A stretch of DNA of 64,000 nucleotides, from the NCBI GenBank assembly GCA_016858145.1, contig JAEHOE010000009.1, forward strand, positions 744,001 through 808,000, in the 5' to 3' direction. Every line of letters begins with the position of its first letter. Position 1 is the stretch's first letter. The notes under the pieces were generated by a model. That model searched no databases. It was not told the DNA's origin and saw only the letters and a program-made list of their open reading frames with translations. Positions 9,989-21,560 of this stretch are shown here, piece by piece. The translations under genes were made by a program, and so were the position numbers. This stretch comes from Edaphochlamys debaryana. Its lineage: Eukaryota > Chlorophyta > Chlorophyceae > Chlamydomonadales.

Positions 9989-12900
9989 ATGGTCCGCGAC
10001 GCTTGGGCGGAGCGGCGGGAGCTGCTGGAGTATGTGCTCAAGGCAAGGAGCGTTCACACTCACGCGTTGGCCTGCAACACACTGCTAGGGAGGCACAATC
10101 AGCATCCGACAGCTGCCGAACGACTCCGTGCGTGGTTGGCACTGCTCACAGGACCACGTCAAGCGGGGAGGCAAGATTCAGACGCCTCCCCAGACAGCAA
10201 TCTATGACCCGAAGGTCCTCGACCAGCTCGACGTGACCGGGCTCTGCAAGCAACTGATGGGAGGTGGGATGGGTTTGGGACCAGGGCCTCGCTGCGTGAC
10301 GCTGGAACAGACACAGCGCCGAGCAACCACGCGGACCGGTGTGTGGTATCCCAGCTGTGGGGGGGGTCAGGGGCTGCCCTACAGCCCTGCGGGGGGTGAG
10401 CCCCACGGGGCAGCTCCGACGGGGCAGCTCCGGCTAGCAGGGGCAGGCGGTCCCAGCTCAGTCCGTGCCTTGGGCCTCCACCCTCCGCTGCATTGGTCCT
10501 CTCCGTCATTCGCGTAGCCCCCACTTCCCCCCCTCAGGCGGTCCCGTGGAGTACGGACGCATCCTCCTCCCAGCCTCCAACGGCAGCCCAGCCCGGCCCT
10601 CCTCCGGGGTCCCGGCCTCGGCGGACAATCCCTTCGGCCCCACGCCTTCGGGCCGAGCCAGCCCCGCACCCGGCTCTGCCATGTCCGTGGGTGGGGACAA
10701 CCCCTTCGGCCCTGGGAACGGTGCTCCTTCGCTCGCGCCCTCGGCCTCACAAGGGCCAAAGCACGCGCACCACCTCTCGGCCGATAACCCCTTCGGCGGA
10801 GGTTCAGGTCCCAGCATGGGCGGTGGCAAGCCCCCGGCAGCACCGTCCAGCGTCCTGGATGGTTCCATCTTTGCCAAGAAGCGGGTGCGTCTGGGGCCCT
10901 GTCCTTTCCGCTCAACCGCCCTGTTCTATTGTAACAGCTCAAGCCATGCAGCGCAGTCGAAAGGGCAAGGCAGGGCCAGGGCCAGGCCCTGGGCCTGGGC
11001 AGGGCACGCCCGGGGCTCGGGGTGTGCTCGGGGGGTGCCGGGTGCTCGGGGTGTGCTCGGGGGGTGCTGGCGCGCACGAGGGCCTGCGCAACAGTGCGCA
11101 ACAGCACAACTCAGCAGCCATCTGCTGAGGGAGGGATGGAGAAAGGGTGGCGGAACCCAAGTCGAGCGCACTACAGCGGGGCGTCACCCCTCACCTCGTC
11201 TGCGGCCGCACGTGCCGACCCACATCGAGCCACGCACCTCCTTCACGGAAGACTGAGCCCTCCACCTCGAAACCGCGCAGGGTGTGAGCGGCAGCGGCGC
11301 CGGGGAGCCCCCCGTTGTGGCCCTGGCCTCAGCCGTAAAGCTGTCTTACACGGCCGGCCCCTCCACGGGGGGCGGCGGCGCGGGGGACGCGGGGCGGCGG
11401 GTCTATGACGACGAGGGCGAGGAGGCGCCGGGGCTGACGGGCGTGCGGCCGCCGAGGCTGGACCTGCCGCAGCTGGAGACGGGTGCGTGGGGAAGCGCGG
11501 GCGTCGGGGAGAGGGCGCTTGACCAGAGCCGCGGAGCCATGCCCCTCGTTCCTGGCAGCAAGATGCCTGAGCAAAGCATGGAGTCGTGGGATCGTACCGC
11601 ACGAGGGACCCTGGAGAAGCTGGATCACCTGATTCACATGGCGCCACAGTTCCTGTTCCCTCCCGCTCAGCCTCCACTCCGCATCCCCTTCCGCACCCTC
11701 CGCATCCCCCACCGCGCCCCCCCCTCTGCCCCCCGCGTCGGCGCGATGCCGCTCAGCAACAAACACCTCCTCCCCCCCCCCCAGGCCAGTCCGAGGAGCA
11801 GCTCCGCGACCTGGCCTACCTGCTGTTCGCCGCCGTGGCGGTGGGCACCGGCATGCCGCAGCACGCCGGCCTGCTGCCCGTGCTGCGCGCGCAGCTGGGC
11901 ATCGACGAGGCGCGTGCGGCGGACGTGGTGCGCGTGCTGAGGCACATCCAGCCGGGTGGGTGGGAGGGTGGGAGGGTGCGGTTAATGTGGTGGGTGCGTG
12001 GGTGTGGTGAGTAGATGGATGGGTGCCGTGGGTGGATGGGCGTGGGTAGATGGGTGGGTGGGTGGAGGGTGTGGACTGTGGAGGAAGGCAGGGTATCGGT
12101 ACGCCTGGCTCGAACCACCCCTCTCCCTCACCCGCCTCCGGCTTCCACACCCCTCCCCCCCCGCCCAGGCCAGCCCACGCTGCTGGACGCCGCGCACCCC
12201 TCGCACGGCGGCGGCGCTGCGGGCGCCGGCGGCTGGCGGCCCAGCCAGCGGGCCTCCCTGGAGCTCCTGCTGCGGCTCATCACGGTGGTGCGGCCCACGG
12301 ACTTCGACACGTTCAGGGGCTTCCTCAGGTGCGCAGGGGAGGAGGAGGGTGCGGCGATGGTGGGAGTGTGAAGGGTGCATGGAGGGGGTGGGGGCTGCCT
12401 CAGGTGTGCGGGGTGGAGGGTGCGTTGGCTGGAGGGAGGGGTGAACGGTGAGGGTAGAAGGCACGGCGATGGCTACACGAGAGATAATGTGGGGTGCCGG
12501 GAGAGGGTGGGGTTCATGGGCAGGGAGCGGCATCGGGGCGCAACTGAGGAGCCTGACCGCCTGTGCCTTTGCTTCCTCTAGTTCCCCTCGTGTTATCTTA
12601 ATAGGCGGAACAACCTGTGTCCATCGGCTTAAGCCTTCCCTGCTCCCTTTGGGTTTGCCTCCCCCTGGCCTTGGGTCCACTTCCCCCTCCCCTTTGAACC
12701 GCTCCTCCCCCCCCCCCAGGTGGAAGGACCTGACGGTGGCGGTGCTGGAGCGGCAGATGGCGGCCGCCACGGCCGGGGGTTGGACGGGGGACCAGACGCA
12801 GCTGCGGAAGCTGCTGGCCAGGTGGGCTCATGGGAGGGGGTGGGGCGAGGGTGACTGTGGGGCCAGGTGGGCCTGCAGGTTCACGGACAGGGGTAGGGGA

Positions 12901-15900
12901 GGAGTGGGGGGCAACGGCAGGGGCGGGGCGTAGCATGGCCGCAGCTGCGGAAGCTGCTGGCCAGGTGAGACAGGTCTGGGGCGTGGAGCGGTGGCATGGC
13001 GGGGCGGCGTGGCAGGGAGATCTAGCTTGGGCATGAGCACGGTAGTATGGCGTGCGGGGGCCTGGGCGCAGGGCGAGGCGGGTTGGGCCGTGATGAGTGG
13101 GCCGACCAGGGAATGGGCAGGCGTGCGCCAGGACCAGTGTTGCGCAAGGGTGGCAGAGGGCAGAGCCATGAGCAATGGCAGGGGCGGAGACGTAGCCCAT
13201 ACCCGCATACCCGTGTCCAGGGGGTAAGGGCGGGGGGTAAGAGAGGCAGGCGCTTCCACCGGGATCGGGGTTGTAGCATGGCGCGAGGCCATACCCGCAT
13301 ACCCGTCAACCCCACCCATCTTGTTCCTCCTCTCCTCTCCTCTCCCCCCTCCCCAAAGGCTGCACGGCGCGGCGCGGCGTGCCGACGTGCGCGGCGAGGA
13401 CGACTTTGAGGAGGAGGAGTACGGCGAGGCCACCCGCGCCTTCGCGGCCGTGGCCCAGCAGGTGGCGGCGGCGTGCGCCACGGGGCTGCGCTTCCCCTGG
13501 GCGGTGCGCGTGCGGCTGTGCGAGGTGCTCTACACGGGTGGGTGCCGCCAAGCGAATCGGCGGTGCCGGTATGCTTTGGAGGGTCGTGCGCTTGGGGCGG
13601 GGTACACGGGTTGAGGCGGCGCAAGCCGTGTCGGCCCTTCCTTCCCAGCTGCCCTCTCCGCGGTTCCAGAGCGCTCATTACACCCACACAGCCCAACACA
13701 CAAAGACAGCCCCTCCCCACTGCCAGCCGTAGCCCCCTGACCCTGGGTCGATGCCCGCTTCCCCCCCCTGATACCCGCCCCGACTGGCACCCCTTCCGTC
13801 ATCAACACACCTACGCCTGCCCCCCGACCCCGCTTATCAGATTCAAACACCCCCCTCCCCCCCCCTCCCACCCTCCCACCCTCCCCCCCGCCCCCCCTTC
13901 CAGCCCTGTTCGACCGCACCGAGGAGGGCACGCTCATCGACGAGGCCGCCCTGGTGCTGCAGTTCATGGACGACGTCTTCTGGCCCGCGCTGGGCGTGTC
14001 GGAGCCGGCGGCCATGGCGGTGCGTGGGGCTCCTACGGGAAGGGAGGCAGGGAGCTCTTTTTAGGGGGGAAGCAGGGCTCGGGAAAGCTACCCTGTAGAT
14101 TGAAGGGCAGGGCCTGGGCCTGGGAGCGCTGGGGGTGTCGGAGCCGGCGGCCAGGGCGGTGCGTGGGGCGTACCAGGGGCAGGAGTTCCTGCATATGGAA
14201 GGGCGGGGCCTGGGCCGTCGGTGGCCCGCACTGGGCGTGTCAAGGCCGGCGGCCAGGGCGGTGGGTGGGGCTCCTACGGGAAGGGAGGCAGGGAGCTCTG
14301 TTCAGGGGGAGGCAGGGTGCTGCTCGGGAAAGCGAAAGGGCCTGGGGCTGGGAGCGCTGGGGGTGTCGGAGCCGGCGGCCAGGGCGGTGGGTGGGCTTGA
14401 AGGGGTTGGGCGGGAAAGCTTCGCTGTGGTTGGAAGGGCTGTGGTTGGGAGGGCCGTAGAGGGCGTACTCGGCTGAAGGGCTGTTGCTGGGAGGGCCGCT
14501 GAAAACTTGGGCTTGGGGTTGGGAGCCGGTGGCCATGGCGGTGGGACATCCTTTGAGAGGGCTATCGTGTAGATGGGAAGGGCAGGGCCGGGGCCTGAAG
14601 GAGCCCGCGATAGGGGTGCCGGAGCTGGCGGCCAGGGCAGTAGTTCGGCTAGCGTCAGAGCACGGGGGCACGGGGTGGGGCGTGGGCGGCTGACGTCGGG
14701 CAGAGCGGGGAGCAGGGAGCGTTCGGCCGGCGAATGCGACTCCCTCACATCACACCGTCCGCCCCCACCCGCCGCTTGCCGCCTCCCCAGGTGTCCGCCT
14801 GGGTGCACTTCAGCATGTACGTGGGCACGGGCTGCAAGGAGCAGCGCCTGGTGAAGCAGCTCAAGGGGCAGATCGGCAAGCTGGCCTCGGCGGCGGAGGA
14901 GGCGCCCAGCAAGGCCAGGTGGGCAGGCAGGCTGGGCGGCCGCCTAGGAGCCCGGGTGGGGGTGGGGTTGCGGCAGCGGGGAAAGTATCCATCTCGCTTG
15001 CGTGCGTAGGGGCCGGCCCATTCAGGTTAGTGATGAAGCAGCGATCGGACTCCCTGCCAGGGCGCAGCGTGTTTATGGGTGACGGGGCAAGCTTGGCCAA
15101 GCTGCGGCCTGATCTCCACCACCCTGTGCCCCCTGCTTCCAGCGACCCCTTCGGCATCGGCACCCAAGTGGGCGCGCCCCCGCCCCTGGCCTCCGAGCTC
15201 GCCACGGACAAGACGCTGTGCTCGCAGGTGTGGGAGCCGTGCTCATGCTGTGGAGAGCAGAGGAGATGAGAGGGAGGAAAAGGGGTGGCGGCGAAGGCGC
15301 TCGCGTCACCGTGTGTGCGCTGGGGCACATGGGTCGGGAGTCCTGCACTCTCGCCGCATCATACACACATGCGCCGCCGCTTCGCTTTCCTGGCTGATAC
15401 CAGCAGCCCTTCACACGCCCTAGCGTTTGAGCCGGGTTCTCGCTTTTTGCCGCTTTGGGTTTACTTCAGCAGTCACTACTCAGGGTCAGCACACACCCCA
15501 TCCCCTCTTCCCTGCCCCCCCTCCCCAGGTGGCCAACCACATTGTGGACTGGCTCTACGTGCGGCTCAGCGACTACTACGCCACCTTCCCCAAGTAAGCC
15601 GCGCGACGCCCGGGGGCCCTTGGCTGGGTTGCGTCAGGATCTGCGGCCACGCCGGCACATGGGCCGTCTCTTTCGTCCCTCACCTCCGCTCCAGGCAGCG
15701 TTGTGGACCCCCACAGCGATCACCTACTCACCCACTCTTCCCGCCCGCCTGCTCTTCATGCCACTCAATACTGCAGGGGCGAGGCGCTGAACCCCCCTGC
15801 TGCTGGATGTTTTCTTCCACCCATGCCTCACCTCTCCCTCACCTGCCCCGCACTTACCGACTCCTCCCGCCCGCCTGCAATCCGTGTCATGCCATGCCAT

Positions 15901-18900
15901 GCCGCAGGGGCGAGGCGCTGGCCCCGCTGCTGGACGTGTTTGTGTTTGCGGCGCGCAGCCGCGGCGACGGCCCCGAGCGCCTGTCGCAGCTGCTGGTGGA
16001 GGCGGTGTGCGCATCGTCGGCGGCGCAGTTTTCCAGGCAGCTGCGGAGGGCGGACGGGTCGGGTGAGCTGCTGGAAAGTGGGGACGTGTGGGTGCCGGAG
16101 CTGGGCAGCGGGGGCCAACGAGGGAGACGGGGACGGGGGCGGGGCAGAAGCGGGTGGTGGACAAGCGGGGTCGCGTGGACTTGGTATCGAAGCCTATGAC
16201 AATGCTTTTGAAACCCCTCTCCCTCGCAATCCTTGAACCACGCCGCGCAACCCCAGGCGAGGCGCGGCTGCTGCAGCTGGCCTCGGGCGTGCACGACATG
16301 ATGGACGGGGCCGAGGGCACCTACACGCCCGCGCTGGGGCCGCACCTGCCCGCGGCGCTGGCGGTGGCGGCGGTGCAGCTGCACACGCTGTACGGCGCGC
16401 AGCTGCAGCCCTGGCTGGGGCAGGGTGAGCGCGTTTGAGCTTCTGTTCTTGGGTTGACTTCCCCGACAGGCTGGGGGCCGCGGACAAGAACGGGGAGCGC
16501 AGGATTACTGGGGCGGGTCGATTCGGCACAAACGAACGTCCAAGCAGTAAGTATGGAAGCATACAACAGCTAGTGGAACACCCTGCCCAACGCTTACCTC
16601 TTACCTCCTTTACGTCCCCGCCACTCCGCCACTCCGCTCCAACAGTCAGCGGCGTCAACACGGCCGTCCTGGACGTCTTCCGCACCGTCAACGCCCTCGA
16701 GGCGCGCCTGGCCTCGCCCATCGACAAGGCGGCGGCGGGGCTGCCGGGCGCCGCCGCCTCCGAGGGCGGCGCCGCCAGCACTGGCGGCGCCGCCGGGTCC
16801 AAGGGCGTGCTGCCGCCCGCTGTGGTGGACGTTGTGTCGAGCCACCGCCGCTGGGAGCTGCAGAGCCCGCTCAAGACCGGACTGCTGCAGGTGGGCGTGG
16901 GTGTTCGGGTGCGGTGTAAACCCTCCTGACTGTGAGTGGGGGAGGAAAGACGCGAAGGCTCGGCGGGAAAAGCTCGCTTGCACCCATTTGGCGCAATTTC
17001 CTGGCCGCTTGGCCTGGTGTGGGCCTAGGATGGGCCTGACGTCCCCGCCTTTGCCCCTTCGCTCTCCTCCCCCTGTCCCGGCCCTCCCCAGTGGGTGGCG
17101 ACCCAAGTGGCTAACATGGGCACGTGGGTCACACGCGCCCTCAGCACCGAGAAGTGGAAGCCGCTGGGTGGGTGGCGCGGCGCAGGCCCGGAAGGGCGGG
17201 GGGGCAGCCTTCTGACAAGGGGACAGGGGGAATGTTGTCTTTACAGGCACGCATTACCGGCCTTGCAGGCTGTCACAGGGCGAAAGAGGGGAGGGCAGCC
17301 TCCTGATGAGGGCAGGAACCGCAGGCTGTCGCAGGGTGCACTAGGGCATCAGGCGCTCGGTCCGGCCTCAGCGAAACCCCCAAATCGCCCAATTCACTCG
17401 CCCACCTCCCCGCGTTCCACCGCAGGCGCCGGCCCCGACGCCTCCCACGCGCCCTCCGCCGTGGAGGTGTACCGCATGACTAATGAGGCCCTTGAGGCGC
17501 TGTACGGCATGGACGTGCCCATGCCCCCCGAGGTGCCGGCGGCGCTGCTGAACGGGATCGACGGCGTGTACCGCAAGTGGGTGCCAAGAGATCCAAGTCA
17601 AAAGGCGTGGCCTGACTTGGCCTAGCGACAAGGGTGGCTGCATGGATGCAGGAATCGACCTCTCTCCCCTACGCGGTGTGGGGAAGGCTGCATTGTCCGC
17701 TCCCCTCCTGGTAGTCCCCGTTTAAAGGCTGTTCCTTCTGCCGCCATGGCATCTCACGAGGCCAGGCTGTGCCCTCACTCCCACCTTCACACGCACTCTC
17801 CTGCCTAAGGGAGCAGGCCCTAACACCCCCCTTCGCCCCCTGCCCTAGGTACGTGACCTACGTGAATGAGAAGCTGGGACCCCTGCAGCGCCTGCAGCCG
17901 CCGGTGCCGGCCATCCTGCGCTACAAGAAGGTGAGCGGTCGCGGTCGCGGCCTGGCTCCGTCGCCTTAGGGGGTGTTCACATGTTACGGGGTCCCTCGGG
18001 GTTCGGGCGTGCCAGAACGGCACATGTGAATAGGGTTCGCCCGAACCCCCCGGGGTTCGCATGAACCCCGCGCGAACCCCGGTGCGCATGTGAACGCCCC
18101 CTCAGGCCAGGGTACTGCACCGGGCAGAGGGGAGTGAGTCGCGGCACCAGGCAATCGTGCACAGCTTGCCTGCCCTTGCCACGCACCCCGCCGGTTCAGT
18201 CCTTCCTTGCGATCTGCATCTGCTTCCTCCACCTCAAACGCTGCAAACCCTCTGAAAAAACCTGCCCTTCCACCCCACCCGCCCTCCTCCCTCCCCTTGC
18301 CAGGACATTGCTGCCAAGCACGAGGCTGCCGAGCTGGAGGTGGTGCCCAAGAAGGGCTCCAAGGACGTAAAGAGCCCCGCCTTCCTGCCCAGCGTGCCCT
18401 CGGTGAGCCTGCCGCGCATTAGTGGTGGGGGTACCGCGTGGGGGGGTACCGTGATGAGTGCCAGCCACGGGGGGCTCATGTACCCTGGTACCTTTGAGCT
18501 CAAGCTCGAGTCCGGGACAACTGGGACGTGCTTCACGTGTGTCGCTAAACATCGCCTCCGCATCCTACCGTACTCCATTCGCCGCATAGACTGTGTCTGT
18601 TGTGTCCCTAGGGCCGGCCGGCTCCCTGCCGCGCCTAAGCTTCCTCGAGCAACCCCTACTACGACTACCACACTCCCCCTTCCTTGTGTGCTGCAGATCC
18701 AGTCCTCCCCCGACTTCACCAACATCAGCTCTTCGCTGCCGGATGACGTCATCGCCACCGCCGCCTGCTCGCTGCACTACCTGGACCTACGGGCAGAGAT
18801 GCTGGGGCAGGTGGGCGGGTGCGGTGTGGTGTGGTGCGGGGTGACGAACACAGCCACAAAGCGGAGGCCGCTTGGTTGTGGCGTGGGGCGGGTGTGTGGG

Positions 18901-21560
18901 GCCGCGGCCGTGAGTACCCATGGCGGCGGCGCTACCTGCTGCCAAAGTGCCTGCCCCATACCCCTGCCCACTCCACGCCCCACCCTATCGCCCCTCTTGT
19001 TCCATGGCACGCCCCGTACCCCTGTCAGCTTCACCACCCATGTCACAAACCCGCCTCCCTGCCCTGTCCCCCACCCCGCCCCCACCCGTGATCTACGGCA
19101 GCCTTCCCTTACTTTTGCCCCTCCCGTTCTAGGCTTTAACTCTGGTCCTCTTCCACCCCCAGGCCGCCAAGGAACGCCTGGAGCTCAACCAGCAGGTGCA
19201 CCCCCCCGCATCCCGGCCGCAGCCCTCGGGGGCGGCCTCGGACAAGGCCCTGGGGAGTCCGGCGGTGAGGGACCGGGTGCCGAGCACGCAGGTGTCGGGC
19301 AGGGGCCCCGGGGTGCATCTGGGCGGGGGCTGGCTCGCCGACAGCCACACGCAAACCCTTTCCCGCCAGCTCGCCCCAATCCCCATCCCTCTCAACACCT
19401 TCGGAGTCTGTGGGAAGGGGGGGGCTGGGGTGCGTCTCAGGCACGCCCAGCCTGGGGCCCTTCGACCTCTCCAAACCTCCCGTGTCTCCCCGACCTCCCT
19501 TCCCCCACCAGTCCCAGGGCGGAGCGGGCGTCCCCGGCGCCAGCTCGCCCGCCAAGGCGCCCCCCGAGGCCCTGGTGGAGGCGCGCACCGCCCTGCTGAC
19601 CGGCATGCAATACGCCTGCCGCTTCCTGGCAACCAAGGTGGGGCGCCGCGTGGGGGCGGGGACGGTGGCTGGGGTCGGGTGTAGATGGTGCTTTGCTCAA
19701 CTCAGTTGGCGGCGCAGTCGCCAAGATCGAGTCGCCTCTCTGTCCTCCTCCACTATCCACCCCACCCCGCCAAGCCTCCCCATCCCCCCCACCGTCAACC
19801 CCCACGTCATGTCCTGGTGCCGGCCGCACGCCCATGCCCCTCCCCCGCTCCAGGCATCCGACGACGCACGTCGCCTGCTTACCAGTCCCTCCCGACACCG
19901 CCCCTGCTCCCCATCCCCCAACGCCCACCCCCCAGGTCATCTTCTGGGACGGCCGCACGCCCTGGCTGGAGCAGCTGTACCGCTTCCACGTCAGCCCGCC
20001 GCCGCAGCCCGCGGGCGCGCTGCCGCCCGCTGCGCCCTCGCTGCGCCTGGACGCCCTGCTGGGCTCCCTGCACCGCTGCCTGGCCGCCCGCTGCCCCAGC
20101 ATGCCGGAGGCAGTGCGGACGGCCTTCGCGCGGCAGCTGCTGCTGGCTTCCATCGCGGTGGGCAGGGGCTGGGTGGGTGGTTGAGTTGGCGTGGTGGTTT
20201 GGCGTGGTGGTGGATGCGCTCGGGTGGTTGTCGATCGGTGGTGGTCGGTCGCGGTGAGCAGGGGCTCGGCGGGTGGGTGGTTGGGTTGACTTAATTTGGC
20301 TCGGAAATTGAAGGTTGGATCGTTTTGTCAGACGAGTGGCCAGAGCTTTGGGTTTGACCGCACCCCGCACCCATCCCACCCGTCCTGCGCCGCCTTCGCG
20401 CCTCCCTGGCTCACCACAGGCCACGGAGCGAGTGCTGCTGGACGGGGGCGCGTGCCGCTGGTTCGTGCCCTCGGACGTGCCGGCCATCGAGCAGGTGAGC
20501 GGGCGGGGGCGGGGCCGGGCGTACGGGCGGTGGTGCACCTGCTGTGGGGATTGGGAAGGACAGTGAAGGTGCGAGGCCGTACCCACCGCACCCATCCACA
20601 TCCTCAAGCTGCGGGCTCTTACAGGGGGGTGCCTGCAAGCCCCCACTGACACTTCATATACCGGTACTCCGCACCCCGTTCTACCCGTCGCGTCGCTGTC
20701 TGAAAGACAGGGCGAAACCCTTCCGCCCCTTCCACCTTCAGGACATCCTCAAGCTGCCCGCTTCCTCCCCCCCTCCCTTGCTCAACCCCCCCAGGACATC
20801 CTCAAGCTGCGCGCCCTCTTCCACGCGGACGGCGAGGGCCTGGACCGCGAGGCCATCGACGGCGAGCTGGAGCGGCTGCGGCGCCTGGTGCCGCTGCTGC
20901 GCACCGAGGTGGGGCCGCTCATGGACCTACTCAAGATGGTGAGCGGGGGCGGGGCCGGGCGGGGGTGCGGGCCGCTGATGCACGCGTGCGAAGTCGGGAG
21001 GGAAGGGTGGCCGGAAGGTGTTGGGGGAGGGACACGGGCCTCCCATGGGGCCGCTCATGGACCTGCTCAAGACGGTGAGTGGGGCAGGCGGGAGCTCTGC
21101 GGGCTGGGGTGTGGGCACCTGAGCATCGCACGCGCAGACGATGAGTGGGGCCGGGGAGCGCAGCGGGCTGTGCGGGCTGTGCAGTGCGGGCTGGGGAGCG
21201 CAGCGCAGTAGCGGCTCCAGATGCTGATGCCCGCGTGCGGTGTCGGGAGGAAAGGGCGGCCGGACGGGGCTCTCGGGTTCCAGTGTAAGCCCTCTGCCCT
21301 GCAACGTCCGTCCGGCGCCGCCTCAGCCCACCCTCCCTTCCTGCCCTCATCCCCCCTCACCATACCCTCCCCCCCTGATCACCCCCCCTATCTCTTTGCA
21401 GGCCCGCACGCACGGCACCGCCCAGCTGGTGCCCCCCGGCGGCGGCCCCCCCCTGGTGTACGACGAGAGCACCATAATGCGTGTCATCGCGCACCGCCCC
21501 GAGCGCAACGGCTCCAAGCTGATGAAGCAGCTCTACAAGCTCGGCAAGCGGCCAAAGTAA
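9989..21560 (+). CDS. DUF810/MUN-domain protein, PATROL1/UNC-13-like
   Basis: Twenty-six exons close in frame to 1212 residues: 9989-10042, 10152-10263, 10538-10884, 11281-11482, 11785-11955, 12169-12328, 12720-12821, 13359-13537, 13904-14019, 14791-14918, 15143-15227, 15529-15593, 15908-16062, 16257-16424, 16646-16890, 17092-17167, 17426-17576, 17849-17930, 18304-18402, 18697-18810, 19163-19264, 19512-19637, 19936-20157, 20420-20494, 20795-20938 and 21402-21560. The match to plant PATROL1 (about 1100 residues) is clearest at LLEYVLK, in the helical middle, and at the end (RVLLDGG ... DGEGLDREAIDGELERL). The plant protein helps tether vesicles that carry the plasma-membrane proton pump. A low-complexity insert after residue 56 holds three DNPFG motifs (85, 109, 138). 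The first intron is GC-AG. The 19163 exon could end at 19195 instead. Confidence 0.85.
10043..10151 (+). other. GC-AG intron
   Basis: Exon 1 of the MUN-domain gene ends AAG and is followed by GCAAGG; no in-frame GT donor is present nearby. The acceptor CACAG at 10151 restores frame into DHVKRGGKIQ. GC-AG introns are a normal minority class spliced by the major spliceosome. Confidence 0.7.
12941..12967 (+). repeat. Echo of exon 7 end plus donor inside intron 7
   Basis: The 27 bases at 12798-12824 (exon end LRKLLAR plus GTG) recur without change at 12941-12967. The copy is followed by GTGAGAC, a better donor than the original GTGGGC. Confidence 0.9.
14131..14650 (+). repeat. Multiple echoes of exon 9 end inside intron 9
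   Basis: The end of exon 9 (LGVSEPAAMAV) plus donor recurs at about 14131-14165, 14229-14265 (where the copy continues for 50 bp into the intron, to an AGGGAGGCAGGGAGCTCT block), 14357-14392, 14519-14545 and 14612-14642. Copies are 80-95 % alike by eye. Most keep GCGGTG followed by a G-rich stretch. Together they make up most of a 770-bp intron. Confidence 0.8.
15771..15811 (+). repeat. Echo of exon 13 acceptor and start inside intron 12
   Basis: TGCAGGGGCGAGGCGCTG followed by CCCC..CTGCTGCTGGATG recurs 131 bp upstream of the true acceptor (15902-15947). The pyrimidine-rich tract TCCCGCCCGCCTG before each copy is repeated too, so the duplication covers the intron 3' end and the exon 5' end. 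Confidence 0.8.
17968..18102. mobile_element. Short inverted-repeat element (MITE-like)
   Basis: About 135 bp in an intron of the MUN-domain gene are bounded by AGGGGGTGTTCACATG and its near-perfect inverse CATGTGAACGCCCCCT (15 of 16 match). The match extends outward over CCT on both sides. The interior is rich in GAACCCC/GGGGTTC and can fold on itself. There is no open frame. This is the build of a non-autonomous DNA transposon. A clear target-site duplication was not found. Confidence 0.65.
20601..20760 (+). repeat. Two echoes of exon 25 start upstream of the real acceptor
   Basis: CATCCTCAAGCTGC, the start of the exon at 20795, also occurs at 20601-20622 (followed by GGGCTCTT) and at 20741-20757, the latter directly after AGGA as in the real exon. 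Both lie in the preceding intron. Confidence 0.8.
21047..21083 (+). repeat. Echo of exon 25 end plus donor inside intron 25
   Basis: GGGGCCGCTCATGGACCT, CTCAAGA, GGTGAG and a G-rich tail repeat the exon end and donor at 20911-20955 with few changes. A shorter trace, GATGAGTGGGGCCGGGG, follows near 21138. Confidence 0.8.

Noticed and set aside
18340..19599. 419-codon open frame in the MUN-domain gene
   Set aside because: It runs through exons and introns alike. Only the parts bounded by splice sites match the family; the rest is read-through of GC-rich introns.
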